From Lethocerus indicus (Eukaryota; Arthropoda; Insecta; Hemiptera; Belostomatidae), in NCBI GenBank assembly GCA_019843655.1, contig JACDQD010000003.1, positions 11,658,925 through 11,722,924 of the forward strand: DNA of 64,000 nucleotides, read 5' to 3'. The stretch's first letter is position 1, and each line of letters begins with the position of its first letter. The position numbers were made by a program, and so were the translations under genes. The notes beneath the pieces are model-generated. The model searched no databases, was not told where the DNA came from, and saw only the letters and a program-made list of their open reading frames with translations. Positions 13,666 through 26,700 of the stretch are shown piece by piece.

Positions 13666-14270
13666 GAGTTGTGGACACTGCGGTCGCGTAAGGCCGGCGT
13701 TTGTCCGGCGGTGGTGTACTTGTACAATGGACACTGGACTAATCAGAGACTCGTAAGAGATTAATCCCCGTCGGCGGCATCGCTCGAATATTAATGCCCC
13801 CTTAATTAGTTTTCCAGTTAACTCGGGAAAGTTTCCAAGGAACGTCTCCGGTTGGAAATCCCCAGCCAGCTTCCAACGACCTCCGAACGACGGTCATTTT
13901 CGCAATGTCGTCTCCACTCTGACGCGACAATTGCAAACCTTCAAAGGCTACCTCGAACGAACGGATTCCAGCGTTCTTTATCCGTTTATCCACACTACTT
14001 CCAATTTTCGTTTCATTTGTCGGTACTTTCTCGGTAGAAATACCAGTACGGTATTTATTTCATCATTGTTATAGTCATATTAGGATGTTATTTATTAACT
14101 GTCATCACTCTTGGAATCTTCCATCAACACACGCCTAGTAATTTATAGGCCCGAAATCGCGTTTGTATGCAGACCAAATAAACTGTCGGATCCAAGCCGA
14201 AAGAAGATTTATCGGATGAAATCCCATCTAAAAAAAAATATAATGTATATATAATGAGGCGTTACCCGTA

Positions 14271-14287
14271 AGTGTGGATTCCACACT
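14271..14287. repeat. 17-nt perfect palindrome
   Basis: AGTGTGGA and TCCACACT flank a single central T. It could be a dimeric factor site or a short hairpin. Confidence 0.7.
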
Positions 14288-15899
14288 GTCTAGGGGCGTA
14301 GAGTCGAATCCCCCACTATCCAAAAAACAGACTATTGAGAGGTACCGGGCACCGAAAATGGGATCAATTAAAAAAATAACGCTGACCAGAGGGTGATGCG
14401 CGGCGAAAGCACCGGGGTTGAGGGGGGGGTGCTGTCCTCCTCACAGTGAAAGTACCTGAGAAATGGAGCGCTCAAATCCCGGCTACCGCCAACTGCCTGC
14501 TTCGTGTTTTTATTTCTCAATTCGTTGATTCACGACGGCAATTAGTCATTCGAACGAATGGCCGAAGGCGAAAGTGACCAGTAAGAAATATGAGGATACG
14601 AAACAACAAGAAATGGACCGATGTTTTTAAACAACCGATTAAAAGCCGAAGACCCGTGACGCGTCTCTGTAAGTCGCCTGTCACTTGAACGAGAACATCA
14701 AGTAATAGCTGATGGACACAACGCAGAGTATCTATATGATTATGAATATAATAGAGAGCGAGGTGACGGGCAATGTCAGGATTTTTTTTCTCAATCGGTC
14801 GTAGTCCCAGAAATTGTGTTTTGGTGTTAATATACGACGTACTTAAAGCTAAAATATGGATCGCGATAATATGGTGCAGTAATGCTACAGCGGGTTTCGC
14901 TAATACAACTTACCCATTACATCAAATTCAGAGAATATTAGACTAATATTTCTCAGTTTAATAACAGTTACTGCCAGGAAAAATGTTCCGGTTTAGTTTA
15001 TTTCATCTCAGCGACATTAGTTCGGAGTAATCACATTTTCGAGAAAGCGACTTTTTCAATAAAAAATATCGCGAAGCTTTCTTCAGGAAACGTTAAACTA
15101 GACGGGGCGACAAGCACGTTCATGCAAGTCGGGCAATATTTCGTTCGAAAAGTTATTGCTCGACATTTTTTCCCGTCCCCCCAAGAAAAATGCACCTGTC
15201 GAAGACGCAGGCAGAAATGAAAGTGACTGAGTCGGCTAGCCAAACGAGTCGGCGCAATTCGTAACTGACCCAGAAATTGTGCGGAAAAATCCGGTCGACT
15301 GACGACGTCGGATGACCCCCGGGCTCCTTTATGCTATAAACATACTTTCTACAGGGCGCGCGGTTCTCGGCTTTCCTTCGCCGGCCGATCCGCTTAAGAT
15401 GCGCCCGAGAATGCCGCCCATCGAGTGGCCGCATACTTGCCCAGTCCTGTCTCACCCGCCGATATCTTCATGAAGACAGCTTTTACATTTCTTTTCTTGG
15501 TTGTTTAGGAGGGTGGCCGGTTAACTCTAGAGCGTTATTCTCCTGCGATTCGCCCGACTCGTTAGCCGTCACCGGCTGAAATTTTGGATTAAGGTATTTA
15601 AATTTTTGTAATTATAGTTTTAGACCTGAATGATCCAGGACTTTACATAAATTAAATAAAACTATATATCATTTTTTCGGGATATTGCGAACCTTGGTTT
15701 CAATCTACCGATACCCTTTTGTCGTGATTTGATACTGCAGTGTTTAGGCAAAGTTAGTCGGGCCCAAGTAAGTTAAGAAACCGTGTTCTCTCCTTTCTGA
15801 AGGTTCATAGACTGACTTATCTCTTTGGTATGTCTATCCAAAATTTTTAAAAAATTGGCAAGTCGGACCAGTTTTTACGCGGGACCGTAAAACGGAGTT

Positions 15900-16230
15900 T
15901 CCCCGTCGAGATACTGCGGGACGCGCTCTCCACTCGTGAAAGTGGATCCGCCCGGAATTTTCGAAATCGCGAGACCTTTCAAACGCATTTCGATCCGAAG
16001 TATCGAATTAAAAAAAAAAATATGGGATCTCTACGGGTCGGCGCTTAGGGGAACATCGCCCCGGGGGCAACGGGCACGCTCCGCTCACCGAGCCAGATTT
16101 CTCCGGTCGTAGGGCGGCGATATAATGGGCTACCACCTTGGGGCATGCCAGAATTAGAATACAAACACCGATAGAATGCGTAGCAGCCGCTCACGGCTCC
16201 GGCCTCTGCCTCCTCGCAAAACCGCGCGTC
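15900..16230. other. GC-rich patch
   Basis: A CpG-rich block (around 15900-15990 and 16035-16220) with no open frame of note. Regulatory potential only. Confidence 0.35.
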
Positions 16231-16640
16231 TCCTTTAACATAGCCCTGACTAAAATATGAAATATAATACGTTTTGCGGAGTTATTCCTCCTACGATGAG
16301 ACCTATATCACTGAGCGCCCAATAATAATACGAGTCTGAATTACTAAAAGTAAGATTCTCTTGACAAAGCGGACCAGCTGAAAAAACAGGTAATCTGCTA
16401 TTATCGCTCGATGTTAGCGAATAAAATGTACGTAGTCTACGCTTCGGAACTAGATATAACTATGATAATAGGATGCACTTTCAACTCTACACGGAAATCG
16501 ATTGCACAAGAAACGCCTGTGTGTAAATCTGTTGACATCCGCTTCGCGAAACAATAACAATAAGACCGCTGTTTGAATTAATCTTTTTATAATTGCCATT
16601 TGCGCAACGACACCGGGTACCGTGGAAGGACTGACCGGAA

Positions 16641-16664
16641 GGAGTGAGAGAGAAAGAGAGAGAC
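16641..16664. repeat. Short (GA)n-rich tract
   Basis: An imperfect GA/GAAA run of about 24 bases. Confidence 0.7.
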
Positions 16665-19320
16665 TCGATCGTTAACGCCCCAAGGTGTGACTCATAATGT
16701 CAATGCTGATGGTCTCTCTCCACTTCACCTCGTCCAACCGACTTGACCGGCGGTGAGTCAACCCGTTATTATTTTATATTTAATCGGTGTAACGGTAAAT
16801 TTGAAATTGCTCTCGCCGGATCGCTCCACAAAAGGGAATAAGGAATAAATAAAAACAAAAAAGCGGGAGAAAAAAATATTCCTCATTAAATAGACAGGGC
16901 GAGGAATGCGACTAACTGCTTTCTTCCTGGAGAATTAGCATACTGCCTTGCTTGTTCTGGCTGAGGGATTCTGCCGCGCTCCATCCTGCATTTAAGAAGG
17001 AGACGTCGCTGCTTATTTAAACGGCCGTTTGAGATTTCGTTCGGAGGATAAAATTTGAGATTTTACGTCCTCGAGACCCTAACACAACTGAGATAACACC
17101 TATGTCGAGTAGCTCTAGTCATCTTTGCGCTTCGAGACAATCCTTCGGGTTGCGACATTACGAGTGAATCACGACCGTTTATCTCAGGCAAATATGTTCC
17201 AATCCAAAGTTAAGAAGGGATCTTATTAAAATGTGAATAATATATTGGATATTTGATAGATTTGGAAATTTATGAAATGCATATAATTATGCATAATCTG
17301 ATTTAACTAAGTCACTCACTTTTATTTCACGAAGGTTAGAAAAAAATCCGTAACGGAATTTTTTTATAGAATGATTACATTTTAAACTGCCACATGCAGG
17401 CTAATTTAATATGTTGAAAATATGGACACGAAGTTTCGGTTGTATTGAATTCAACCAATCCTGAATCCATAGTCTTCATTTATCATGAAAAAATCCATCC
17501 ATTTTAAAAGGTGGAAATCGTTGTATAAAGAATAAAATAAAGTTTAACATATTAAAAATTACATAAATATAAGTAGAGAATATGCATTCATTGACAGTCA
17601 GAGAGCCTACATATTGATTGAATAGAAACAATTAAGTTTCCGTGCTCGTGTCAACTTAATTTGCATTAATGCGCTTTTGAATATTTCGGATAAAGGTCCG
17701 ATAAATCATAATTATCAATGGCTCATTTTTAATGGGTCATAAATATACTTGAAAACCTGTCCCGGGAGCGACGTTTAATTTATAACTAACTCGGCAAAAA
17801 AGAGAGACTTCGCATCAGTTTCGCAACTTCTTCTTGCGAGATCTGACCGTAGATATGATTAGATTTTGATGGACGGCGTACATGCGTCGGGTATAAATGT
17901 GTCGTACAGGAAGTGCCCTATCCTTGAAACGGGCAAATGGGATGATCGACGGCCTTCGGGAGTCGACTTCGAATCGTTTCTTGAACTGTAATTGAAAGGA
18001 AAAAAAAACAGTTTCACTCGCGTCAGCTTTCGTAACGTTCTTAATGTTTCGTTCCATTCTTACGCCCTTCGGCCGGGCCGGTAACGCGAAAATAAGACAT
18101 CTCGGCGGGGATCCCGCCACGGACACTACGCAATTATACCGAAAGGTATTTCGAAGATTTCTCAATAATTCCCTGGGAGAGTGGGACACTGCACTCGGTT
18201 GCTCTGCGGGGAGGAACAACAAAAAAAAATCCCGAAATATGTGTCCGTCTGTTTTCTAATTTTCGCATGGCATGGGGAAACCCGACAGGTGCGCGAGAAC
18301 TGACGGACAATCGTCGGAATAATTACAGGCGTGTATGACGTCCAGATTTCGCTCTCTGGAAAAAAAAAACAACGTTGATCACGAATACAGTCACCCAGTT
18401 TTTCATTTTTTCCTCAATATTGCCAAATAATTCGACACCTATATACCTGAATTGATATTATCAAATTCAGGTTCAGAATTGAGAGAAAATGTGCTCGATC
18501 TGGAACTCATACGCCGCCACAACCTGTGTACAGTTGCTTTGTTAGTTCGCCCACCAGCACCCGGGAACGGCCCGCCTAATAGCCCGATTAAACGCCGCCT
18601 CTGACGTAAACGGCATGCAACATCCTCCGGCCATCTAAAATATTCGTAACCTCGTCGTACGAAAAACCGCCGGCGATTGCTTGGCCAATCGTTTCCTTAA
18701 TTGAAGGCGGAGATCTGCGGCGAAGGCTCACTAGGTCACTGGGCTACTCAACGTCCGCCCGACATTCGCAAGCATTATAAAACGAATCGATCCCTCAATA
18801 ATTTATTCTATTAAACAAATCTAAAATTTGCCTTCTCGTTTGTGTCGGCATAATTTGAGTTCGTGACGTTTACTTTGCTTGAAGGAAGACGGTGCTTTCA
18901 CCGTATAAGTCCTTTACAAAACTCTTGCAATTATAGGATATGTGTCAGATATAAGTTAAGAATACGAGGAATATAAATAAAAAGACGCCAAGCGTATAAT
19001 TATCATTTCGGCCAGATTACAATCGGCTCCCAAAATATTTCTGGAAACCGAAGGTTGTGCAGTAAATGCGAGAGATATTTTTTAAAAAGTCCTTCGGGAT
19101 TAATTCGACGGTTAAATATAAATAGCGAGTACTTTCAGTTCGTGAGTGGGTTCGACCGTCTGTGGCGGCTACGGTTGTTAATTGGCGACGGTACAAATTA
19201 GGTCTCCTATGGGCGGCCTCGTCTCCGGCGCTAAAAGGCGTTGTGGAGGCGAGGAGGAGGCTCCCACTACCCGCTGAGAGGCCACTACCGTTTACGCTGT
19301 TTACACACAAACACGGTGCC
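16665..19320. other. Non-coding stretch, AT-rich then mixed
   Basis: 17200-17800 is strongly AT-rich with an inverted octamer ATTTGCAT at 17659-17666. 17810-18260 and 18520-18760 are more GC-rich with short open frames on both strands that match nothing. No gene seen. Confidence 0.5.
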
Positions 19321-19323
19321 GTT

Positions 19324-19344
19324 CACACACACACACACACACAC
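19324..19344. repeat. (CA)n microsatellite
   Basis: About ten CA units. Confidence 0.9.
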
Positions 19345-19558
19345 GGTCGCAGGTAGACAGGCGCCGAGAAGACATTCTAAACCGATTCTTCTTCGGCTGT
19401 GGGAAATTCGCAGGGAATTTTTCCCACTCTCGATTTCATCTGGGCCTGCCGCCCTCCCCGTTCGGCCGTTATCTAACCGGCCCGTTAATCGCTCCACTTA
19501 TTATATGATCTCATCACTCGTTGACCCCATTCTGAGTCATTAGAGAATTTTCCCCCTC

Positions 19559-19578
19559 TTTTCTTCTTCTTCTTCTTC
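19559..19578. repeat. (TTC)n microsatellite
   Basis: About six TTC units within a longer pyrimidine-rich stretch (19548-19600). Confidence 0.85.
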
Positions 19579-19650
19579 GCTATCTCTCCACTTCTCAGTC
19601 TCTGTCATATTCCCACTCTTCATTTCTGGCCTGCTGTTATCCTCCCCGCT

Positions 19651-22190
19651 TGCGCGATCAACAAAAATATTTAATTGTTTTTTATAAAATATTTATATTT
19701 CAAAGAGCTCCCGAAGCACCCATACTTAAAATATGTTTTACTGAGAAAAGTTATTTTTCTCCATGAATACGATCTGGAACTAGATTATATTGCACCTTGC
19801 ACCATCAGGAAGAAGTTACTTCGGGGAATCGGTGTCGAGTAAGTGCGTCATAGAATATAAGAACGGTGACTTGTCTCAGAGCTAATAGTAATTAGCTATT
19901 TATATTACTTGCCCGACACTAATTGTTCAGTCGTAAGTACTGGTAGGTATTTTAGTACAGTAGCAACGACAGGAGAACAGTCTTCTTCTTATGAATAAAC
20001 CATTTTGTTCACGCCACGAAGTAATATTTCCAATGAAATGAATCTCCGATGAAATGTAAGACTGTTTTCCAGTGGGATATTTATTATACAGTTGCGTCGC
20101 CTGGGATTTACGCAAGGCCCGGCAATCGTCGATGGGCGTTCGATAGCCACCATTATTGCTCCTTTATTAAGCGAAGTGGATCTGGATCGCCCCTGCTATA
20201 AATTTCGTAATGAAGTTCACCTGAATTCGGCCGATGCCCCGGTTCCAGAAGACCCGACGATACTATCGGACACATGTTCTCCGACGGGTTGGTTTCACAA
20301 TCGTCGGTTTCACTTTCTCAAAAAAAAAACTCGATACACCGTGCGTGTTGAATGAGGTTTTTCTTAAAAACACATTATAAACGATATTGGTAACAGTGAA
20401 ATTTTTCTACGCCATCATCGATAACCCTGAGAAGGGAGGAAATGGAGATTTAGAATGGAGCATTTTCGGGCGTATTCGATATTGCGCTATCGACATTAAC
20501 TGCGTCCCCGGACAAATGACAAACCTTGACCTAATATCCAACTCTGGATTCATGATGGTCGTCCGCATTCCCCTTTCGGACGCATCACATACAAAAACCA
20601 TAAAGAAATAGTACCCTCCATTCCGGCCCCATCAACTCTCAATTTTGACACCAGGAAGTCCCTAATGCCGAGCTCATTATTCTTCGATCTCTACACTACC
20701 GTATTGCAAGTATTTATTTCGATTCAAAGAATTATTTTGTCTGACCCTGCCGCAATAAAATTCCTGGCGTTATGATGGGTGGAATAGAAACCAGACGAAG
20801 GGCCTTTTAATATCTCATTTTTACTTAAAATAGAACATAGACGTTACCCGCGGATTGATGGCTCATTAAAATAACTATGCGGGTTTCCATGTCATTTTCC
20901 AATTCAAAACTATGGACAGATGGAGTACGAACGCTGGCTCTGGGTTACATTTGAAACTGAATTTATCCTTCACGTGCCTTATTACTGGCGTTAACCAAAA
21001 CACTTTCCTCATAACGGCTGTCGGTCCTGTTTCCCCGAATATAATAGTGAATATATTACTTTATTCGAGGATTTTTCGAGGATATTTAAAGAGTAGCATT
21101 GCGATCTAGGCAATACCTTAACCTATTTAAATGATAAATAAGCTTAACAGGAAATGTCATTTGGACTATTTATAATTGGTTGCAGAAAAACATTAAAAAG
21201 ATAGAGTTATACGATATCCCTCTCGAACTCTGTTAATTGCACTTCTTGAGAAACGCATCAATGATTATGCCCGATATTAAGCAAATGAGAGCTCAATAAT
21301 GTAATGAAGAAATTAAATTCGAATCTGGTTAATCGTGGTCATAATTTAGGCATCATCAATTAACCATCGAGGCTCGGTATTTCTAAACCTGCATGTACGG
21401 CTAGCGGATAACATTCTCAATATCCTGTTACTCAACCGAAGAAGAATGTTTCTACACAGAAATACTAATAAATATTACGTTTAAAATGTCCGCTAAAGGA
21501 GAAGTCCATTGCATCATCGTTTCCTTTCAGTCAGTCTCCGGTGCCGGCCAAAATTAGAGCGTGAGAATTAAATAATTCTCGAATCTCAAAAGCCTATTAG
21601 TAAAGGAAAAGGTTTTCTACAGACGGCTTGTTATTAAATAATTGTATACCCAAAAAACTATAAGAATTAGATATGTAAGAAAAGAGAAAAAAACCTTTTT
21701 TCTCCCCGTTCGCTATGTCGGAACCGGTTCACCATTGGGTCGTTACATCAGAGTCTGGGAGGAAAACGGAAGCTCCGAACGGCCTTTTCAAAGAAATCCA
21801 CGGTCCGTTATGAAACGCTCCATCAAAATTTCTTCTGGTCGGATATTTGGTAAAATAACGTATTTTTTGTCTCCGTTTTGTCCGTTAATAAATAGGCAAA
21901 ACAGTACTCCGAATGTCAATCGTAAATAACAAAAACCAAAAAATTCACGGGTGCAAATTCAATAAGAAAGTAGCGACAATTATTACTAACATAAATTGGT
22001 ACAAAATTGGTTAGGAATTCGTCCATAAATAAACATAAGGAATGCCCGACGTTTCAGTAGAAGGGGATAGCGTAATTTACATGCAATAGGTATTTTGTTC
22101 GATCCTCTGTCAGGACTAAGCGTTGAAGAAGATTCTGCGAGTTTTTACCCCCTCCACCCGTATTCCCTTTGTTTTATTTCCACCTGTCCT
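19651..22190. other. AT-rich non-coding stretch
   Basis: No gene, RNA or named repeat recognised. Open frames are all below 100 codons and featureless. Confidence 0.5.
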
Positions 22191-22199
22191 CTTGTTATT

Positions 22200-22480
22200 C
22201 TCGGCCCATAAAGATATGAGGGCGAGCGGGACGCTGTTAAGGGAGGCCGATGAAGAACGCGATGCGTCCTCCGGTAAAAATGCGGCCAGCCTTGAGCGCC
22301 AGTCCCGCAGCCAGGCACCGTCGCCATCATTAACCGGCGGTCGGGTTTACTCTTTTTCGGGGCCGCCCAATGCCCGAGTTACCGTTAGCCGCCCGGCTCT
22401 CTTCCCACCCTGCATAAATATCCGTATCCAATGCACCGCTCTGACACCGCCCCCCCCCCCAACGGGCACTCTTTAACGGT
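22200..22480. other. GC-rich patch with C11 run
   Basis: A GC-rich block ending in eleven C bases at 22450-22460. A 117-codon open frame crosses it but shows no domain. Confidence 0.35.
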
Positions 22481-22637
22481 TATTCTCTTGCCGAATTTAA
22501 CGCAACTCGATTATTAAGGCAGTCGAGGTGTACAGCTATTTATTTATGAGATTGGAATCACCACTCAAGTACCTAACACTTCGTAACAAATTCGAGGAGC
22601 TGAAAATCCCTAGATCCGACATAATTCCATCTGATAT

Positions 22638-22664
22638 AATTTCCTTCCGTTGTACAGGTAATTC
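22638..22664 (+). other. Candidate recursive splice site (ratchet point) 2
   Basis: A pyrimidine-rich tract (TTTCCTTCCGTTGT) leads into ACAG ending at 22657, followed directly by GTAATT. This is the second acceptor-donor fusion of this kind on the same strand as ham, about 17.7 kb after the first and 26.5 kb before the terminal exon. Confidence 0.3.
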
Positions 22665-22901
22665 ATATGCACCCATACAATCTCTTATTCGTTTTTAGTT
22701 CGAACACTGAGAGTATCCTACTGAATGAGCCGTCGCAAGGTGGAGAAGTGCTTATTGTCTCCCGTCGAGCAATCGACAAATGTTCGAAATAATAACAGAA
22801 AAATGAAATGGTCCGGTTACGCAACTTCTGGGAGGGATAATCATCGGAAGTCTCCCTTACCCAATGACCCTCTGATCCAGTATGTAAATGGGCCCTGTTT
22901 T

Positions 22902-22933
22902 CAGGACGGGATAAAAACTGGACCCCCGTCCTG
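22902..22933. repeat. 9-bp perfect inverted repeat
   Basis: CAGGACGGG at 22902-22910 pairs with CCCGTCCTG at 22925-22933 across a 14-base loop. Confidence 0.7.
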
Positions 22934-23454
22934 TCCCGTGGGGGATGCAATCACTTTCGAAATTTCGCAACGCGTTCACTTAAAATGGTTCATTTTATTT
23001 TCCTTCTTGTTTTTTTCTTTTTTTATTCTTACGTTCGGATCTGGTAATTGCGCCCGAGTCGTAATCGACGGAGCAATTGTGAAACAGGAATAATTAGATG
23101 TTGTTGTGATTTAAATTCCGAACCCGGCTCTTTTCGTATTTGGCTTTTAATGGACGAAAGGAAATGTAAAATGTTTTTCTTGCCGGCAGATGATGCCGGG
23201 CAATTGTCACAGTTCGCATTCCTCTGTTGATGGCTTATAATGTTAACGTAACGAAAACAAGTTATCTTGTGTATATTCTTATCCATTTAAGTAACACGTT
23301 TCCTTTTTCAGTTATGAATGAAAGTCCTTCTAAAGTTCTTTTAAATTTCTTTTAAAGTTCCTGAACGTTTTGTTGAAATGGCCTCAGATTCAAAACTGTT
23401 AATTACGCAATACCCTGTGAGGAGACCGCCTATTCGATGTCATTGAACACTGGT

Positions 23455-23720
23455 TTAATTAATTGCCGTAATGATCCACCCCCTCTCCATTACGGAATTA
23501 TCAAGCTAACATCAATTGGAGTTTATCTCGGCGGATAGTTTTCCCTAGTTCGATGACAATCTGAATTACACGGAGCGGAAGGATAATTGTGACGAGAAAT
23601 ACTCGGCCGGGTTCGTCCCGTCTCAATTGGCGCACTTAACGCCAGAAAAGGGAATAGCGGCCGCTAACGAGACCCCTCGCCAATAATCTAATCGCCTTTC
23701 GGTATCGAATCTTCTCAAGG
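23455..23720. promoter_or_regulatory. Candidate cis-regulatory block
   Basis: ATTA/TAAT homeodomain cores alternate with GC-rich words, with no open frame and no simple repeat. This texture is typical of conserved non-coding DNA in insect developmental genes. Conservation cannot be seen from one sequence. Confidence 0.2.
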
Positions 23721-26700
23721 TAGATGGAAGTTCAAAAGGCAAATAGTATAAAATGTGGTATCATCAAAAGCGGATCTGAGAAGGAGAAGGACAGTCTCTT
23801 ACCCGATAGTTGCATTGTACGCTTATTACAGTGTTTGCATACTCGGTCGACGCATTAAACTAAGTATATAAGACCTAATCAGTTTATCCTAGTGTACGAA
23901 TGTTTATTCTTTCGTTCGTCTTAATACTGCCATAGTGACTAAATTCATTTATAGTTTTAATTTATTACAATCCAGATACACTAGTGAAAATAAGTCTGCT
24001 ATTATGATGTCATTAGAGCGTATATTTATTCCTAATTCTTAATCACGGACAGCTACAGATATGAAATTCAACCGGGCGGATAATGAAGTTATCCTTTGAC
24101 CAATTAAACAATCATCCCGATTTTCTCGGTCCCCCCACTCCGATGTTGCCCGTTTATCTGATTTAAAATCCACCTCGTAATTATTAAAAAAAAGGAGAGG
24201 TACAATTGTGAGTGCCCAGCCGTGTAATTAAACCGTGGTCAAGTCCGAGCTCTGACTGAGGAGCGCTAACGAGAGAGGCTCCCTCCCTCGCTATTAGGAA
24301 CCCAGCTTGGCACATCCTACTCCGCTTTGTCCAGCTCCAAGAATTATTAAAGTTTCCCTCGGGACCAGCAGAAATGATTACGACTCACCGCCCAGGATCT
24401 GATATTCGTCTCGTACAAACAAGCTGCACATTTGTGGGGCGCCCATTAAGCCATATAAGGGACGAAAGCTAATGGAACATAGATAAAATGGGAAAGGAGG
24501 GGGGTGAAAAACTTATTTTTATTTTATCCGTTTCATTATTTATCCGGGGAAAAAATTATTATCCCATCCGTAATTTTTTAAAGATTTCTCGAATGCTCAG
24601 AATAATTTCGACGACTTCTTGCGACCGGAGCCGCCCTCGTAAATCTGGTTCGTTTGCGCTAGATCTGCCGTTCGATAAGTGCCACCGTCTTCCCCCTCAA
24701 GAAGAAATAATTGGTCGGGTGTAATGCGAAATGAAAAATTATTCGAGAATCAAGCCGAGACCACTAAGCCAAGAATATACTAAACTCTCGGTACGATGCA
24801 AATGCAAAAAGTTGTTCCTTAATAATGTAAGAGATGTATGAATCCATGAAATATTCTTATCACTGCTTTTGAAATTTTCATTGTCAGTAATATAGTTGGG
24901 CGTCTAAGCACGATGACTGCCGTGATTCTATCACAGTTTAACAATATTTATAGATCTGTGGGCTCCTTGGTTAGGTCAACACCCTTACCGAGAAGTAATG
25001 GAAAATAACGCGCCAAGAATAATTTATAACGAATAAGGTGAAATATTGAAGGTTTTAACCGTTGTTCTTTTTTCTTATTACGATGGGCATCAGTCGATAT
25101 TGCGCTAAAAGAGAACAAGCGGAAAAAAGGGACATTCAGAGGTAGGAATGTCTCTGGTCGAAACGTACAGCCCGGAGTGGGGATCCCTAGAAGGTGCAGG
25201 CATTGTTATCGGGACCCTTCCCTTTTAATTGTTACACGCCATTGCTCCCGTTCCAATGAACAGTAGAGAGTCGAGCGGTTGAAAATACGGCCGGTCGTTA
25301 GGCCGGAGAGATAGACTCGTCCGATAAGGGCCCCGGCAGAGGTGTCGGCTCTAATTAATAGGAAAAACCTTTTAGGAGCCTGAAACTCCCTCCCTCAGAC
25401 CATCCGGTTCTCTGCCGCCCCTTACATCGCTCTGCCTTTCGATTATTGTCGTCCGTTTTAGGCCAACAGATGTAAGTCTTCTGCAATGGCGCACGCCTGG
25501 CTTAATTGGGCTGGTAAAAGCGAGACTGTCGAAATCAAAAGTAGAGTTGTTTCCTTTTTTTAGTTCATGCACATGGCCGGTCGGCACGAGTGAAAGTTTT
25601 GCTCTCATACTGACTGCCTCTTTATTTAATATTGATGTCCCAACTTTTTTGTTTTCCTCTTCATCGTGGGTTCATTCTTGCCATTGGCTTATATAAAGGA
25701 GCACAGGAATCAAAATTTCGTGTACAATTCTTATAGAATATTTATAAAATTCATTTAAATCTGTATCGATAGCTTAGCCGGTGGTAATCTGGACTTAAGC
25801 GGGAGTAAGTCACCGATGAGAGGTATTGAGACTGCCACGGCTAGTCGAGATCAAGAACCACAGTACGGTGGCAATAATCGAAACCAGGATTCGCAGCGCG
25901 GACATGATTGAGTTCCCGCGGACTTAAGGTCAAGTCCCGCAAATAAGGAAGTAAAGAATCCGATCAAATAAAAAATCTTCTCATGCTGAGTACACGGGAA
26001 AGTAAATGAAGATACTATGAATCTCTTGAGTTGTTATTGATTGCTGCATACCTGCGCGAAGCTAATACCGAGCAATTCCTATTCTGTCACATTCAAAGAA
26101 ACGGCACACATTTTTCTAAGAAATATCGCCGCAATAAAATAAAATTACCGTGCATCAATAATATTTATAGCGCCGAGAATTATATAAATCCGTATAACTA
26201 GCGGTATGAAATGCCCCGTAAATTATTCCTACTGACATATTTAGAGTGTGAGTTACGTTTTTTCTCACCCGCGACCCTCTTTCAGTCTGAGACCGACAGT
26301 CGGTTTTCAACCAGGCACTGATTCAGTTATTACTGCGATCGAAGACAAAAAAACCTGTTACCCCGATATGATATCGGGTAGACCAATTATATACCAAGTA
26401 TCGGCTAGTCTAATGATGGTCTGGCTATTTGGACCATTTCAGGATGATTATTCCGAATTATTGGAAAAGTAAATATGGAAATTTCTGGGCTAATTGTAGA
26501 AACTAAAATAAATACAACATCCAAAAAATATATACTTTTTATAAAAACATAGTATACAGTATCACGAAATATATTATTTATAATTTTCTTGCACACTCAA
26601 AATTATGAATGAATGGATGAATTATCTACAAGGTAGTGATATTATTCTATACGAAAGTACTAACTATTATTAATTCCTTATTCCTAGCAGATATCCTTTA

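Larger units (their letters stand above)
12919..15880. other. Non-coding, mixed composition
   Basis: A G/C-rich patch at about 12960-13160, a polypyrimidine stretch at 13583-13665, and AT-rich DNA beyond. A 17-nt palindrome is at 14271-14287. The 153-codon open frame at 13303-13764 is driven by T-rich and CT-rich low-complexity DNA and is not credible as a gene. Confidence 0.5.

Noticed and set aside
13303..13764. 153-codon plus-strand open frame
   Set aside because: It runs through T-rich and CT-rich low-complexity DNA, giving Phe/Leu/Ser strings, and shows no domain.
14295..14325. GAGTCGAATCCCCC near 14300 as a tRNA T-arm
   Set aside because: A T-stem-like pairing can be drawn, but there is no acceptor stem, D-arm or anticodon arm upstream.
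25895..25945. GGTCAAGTCCCGC near 25930 as a tRNA 3' end
   Set aside because: It is two bases off a B box and no consistent cloverleaf can be folded from the preceding 90 bases.
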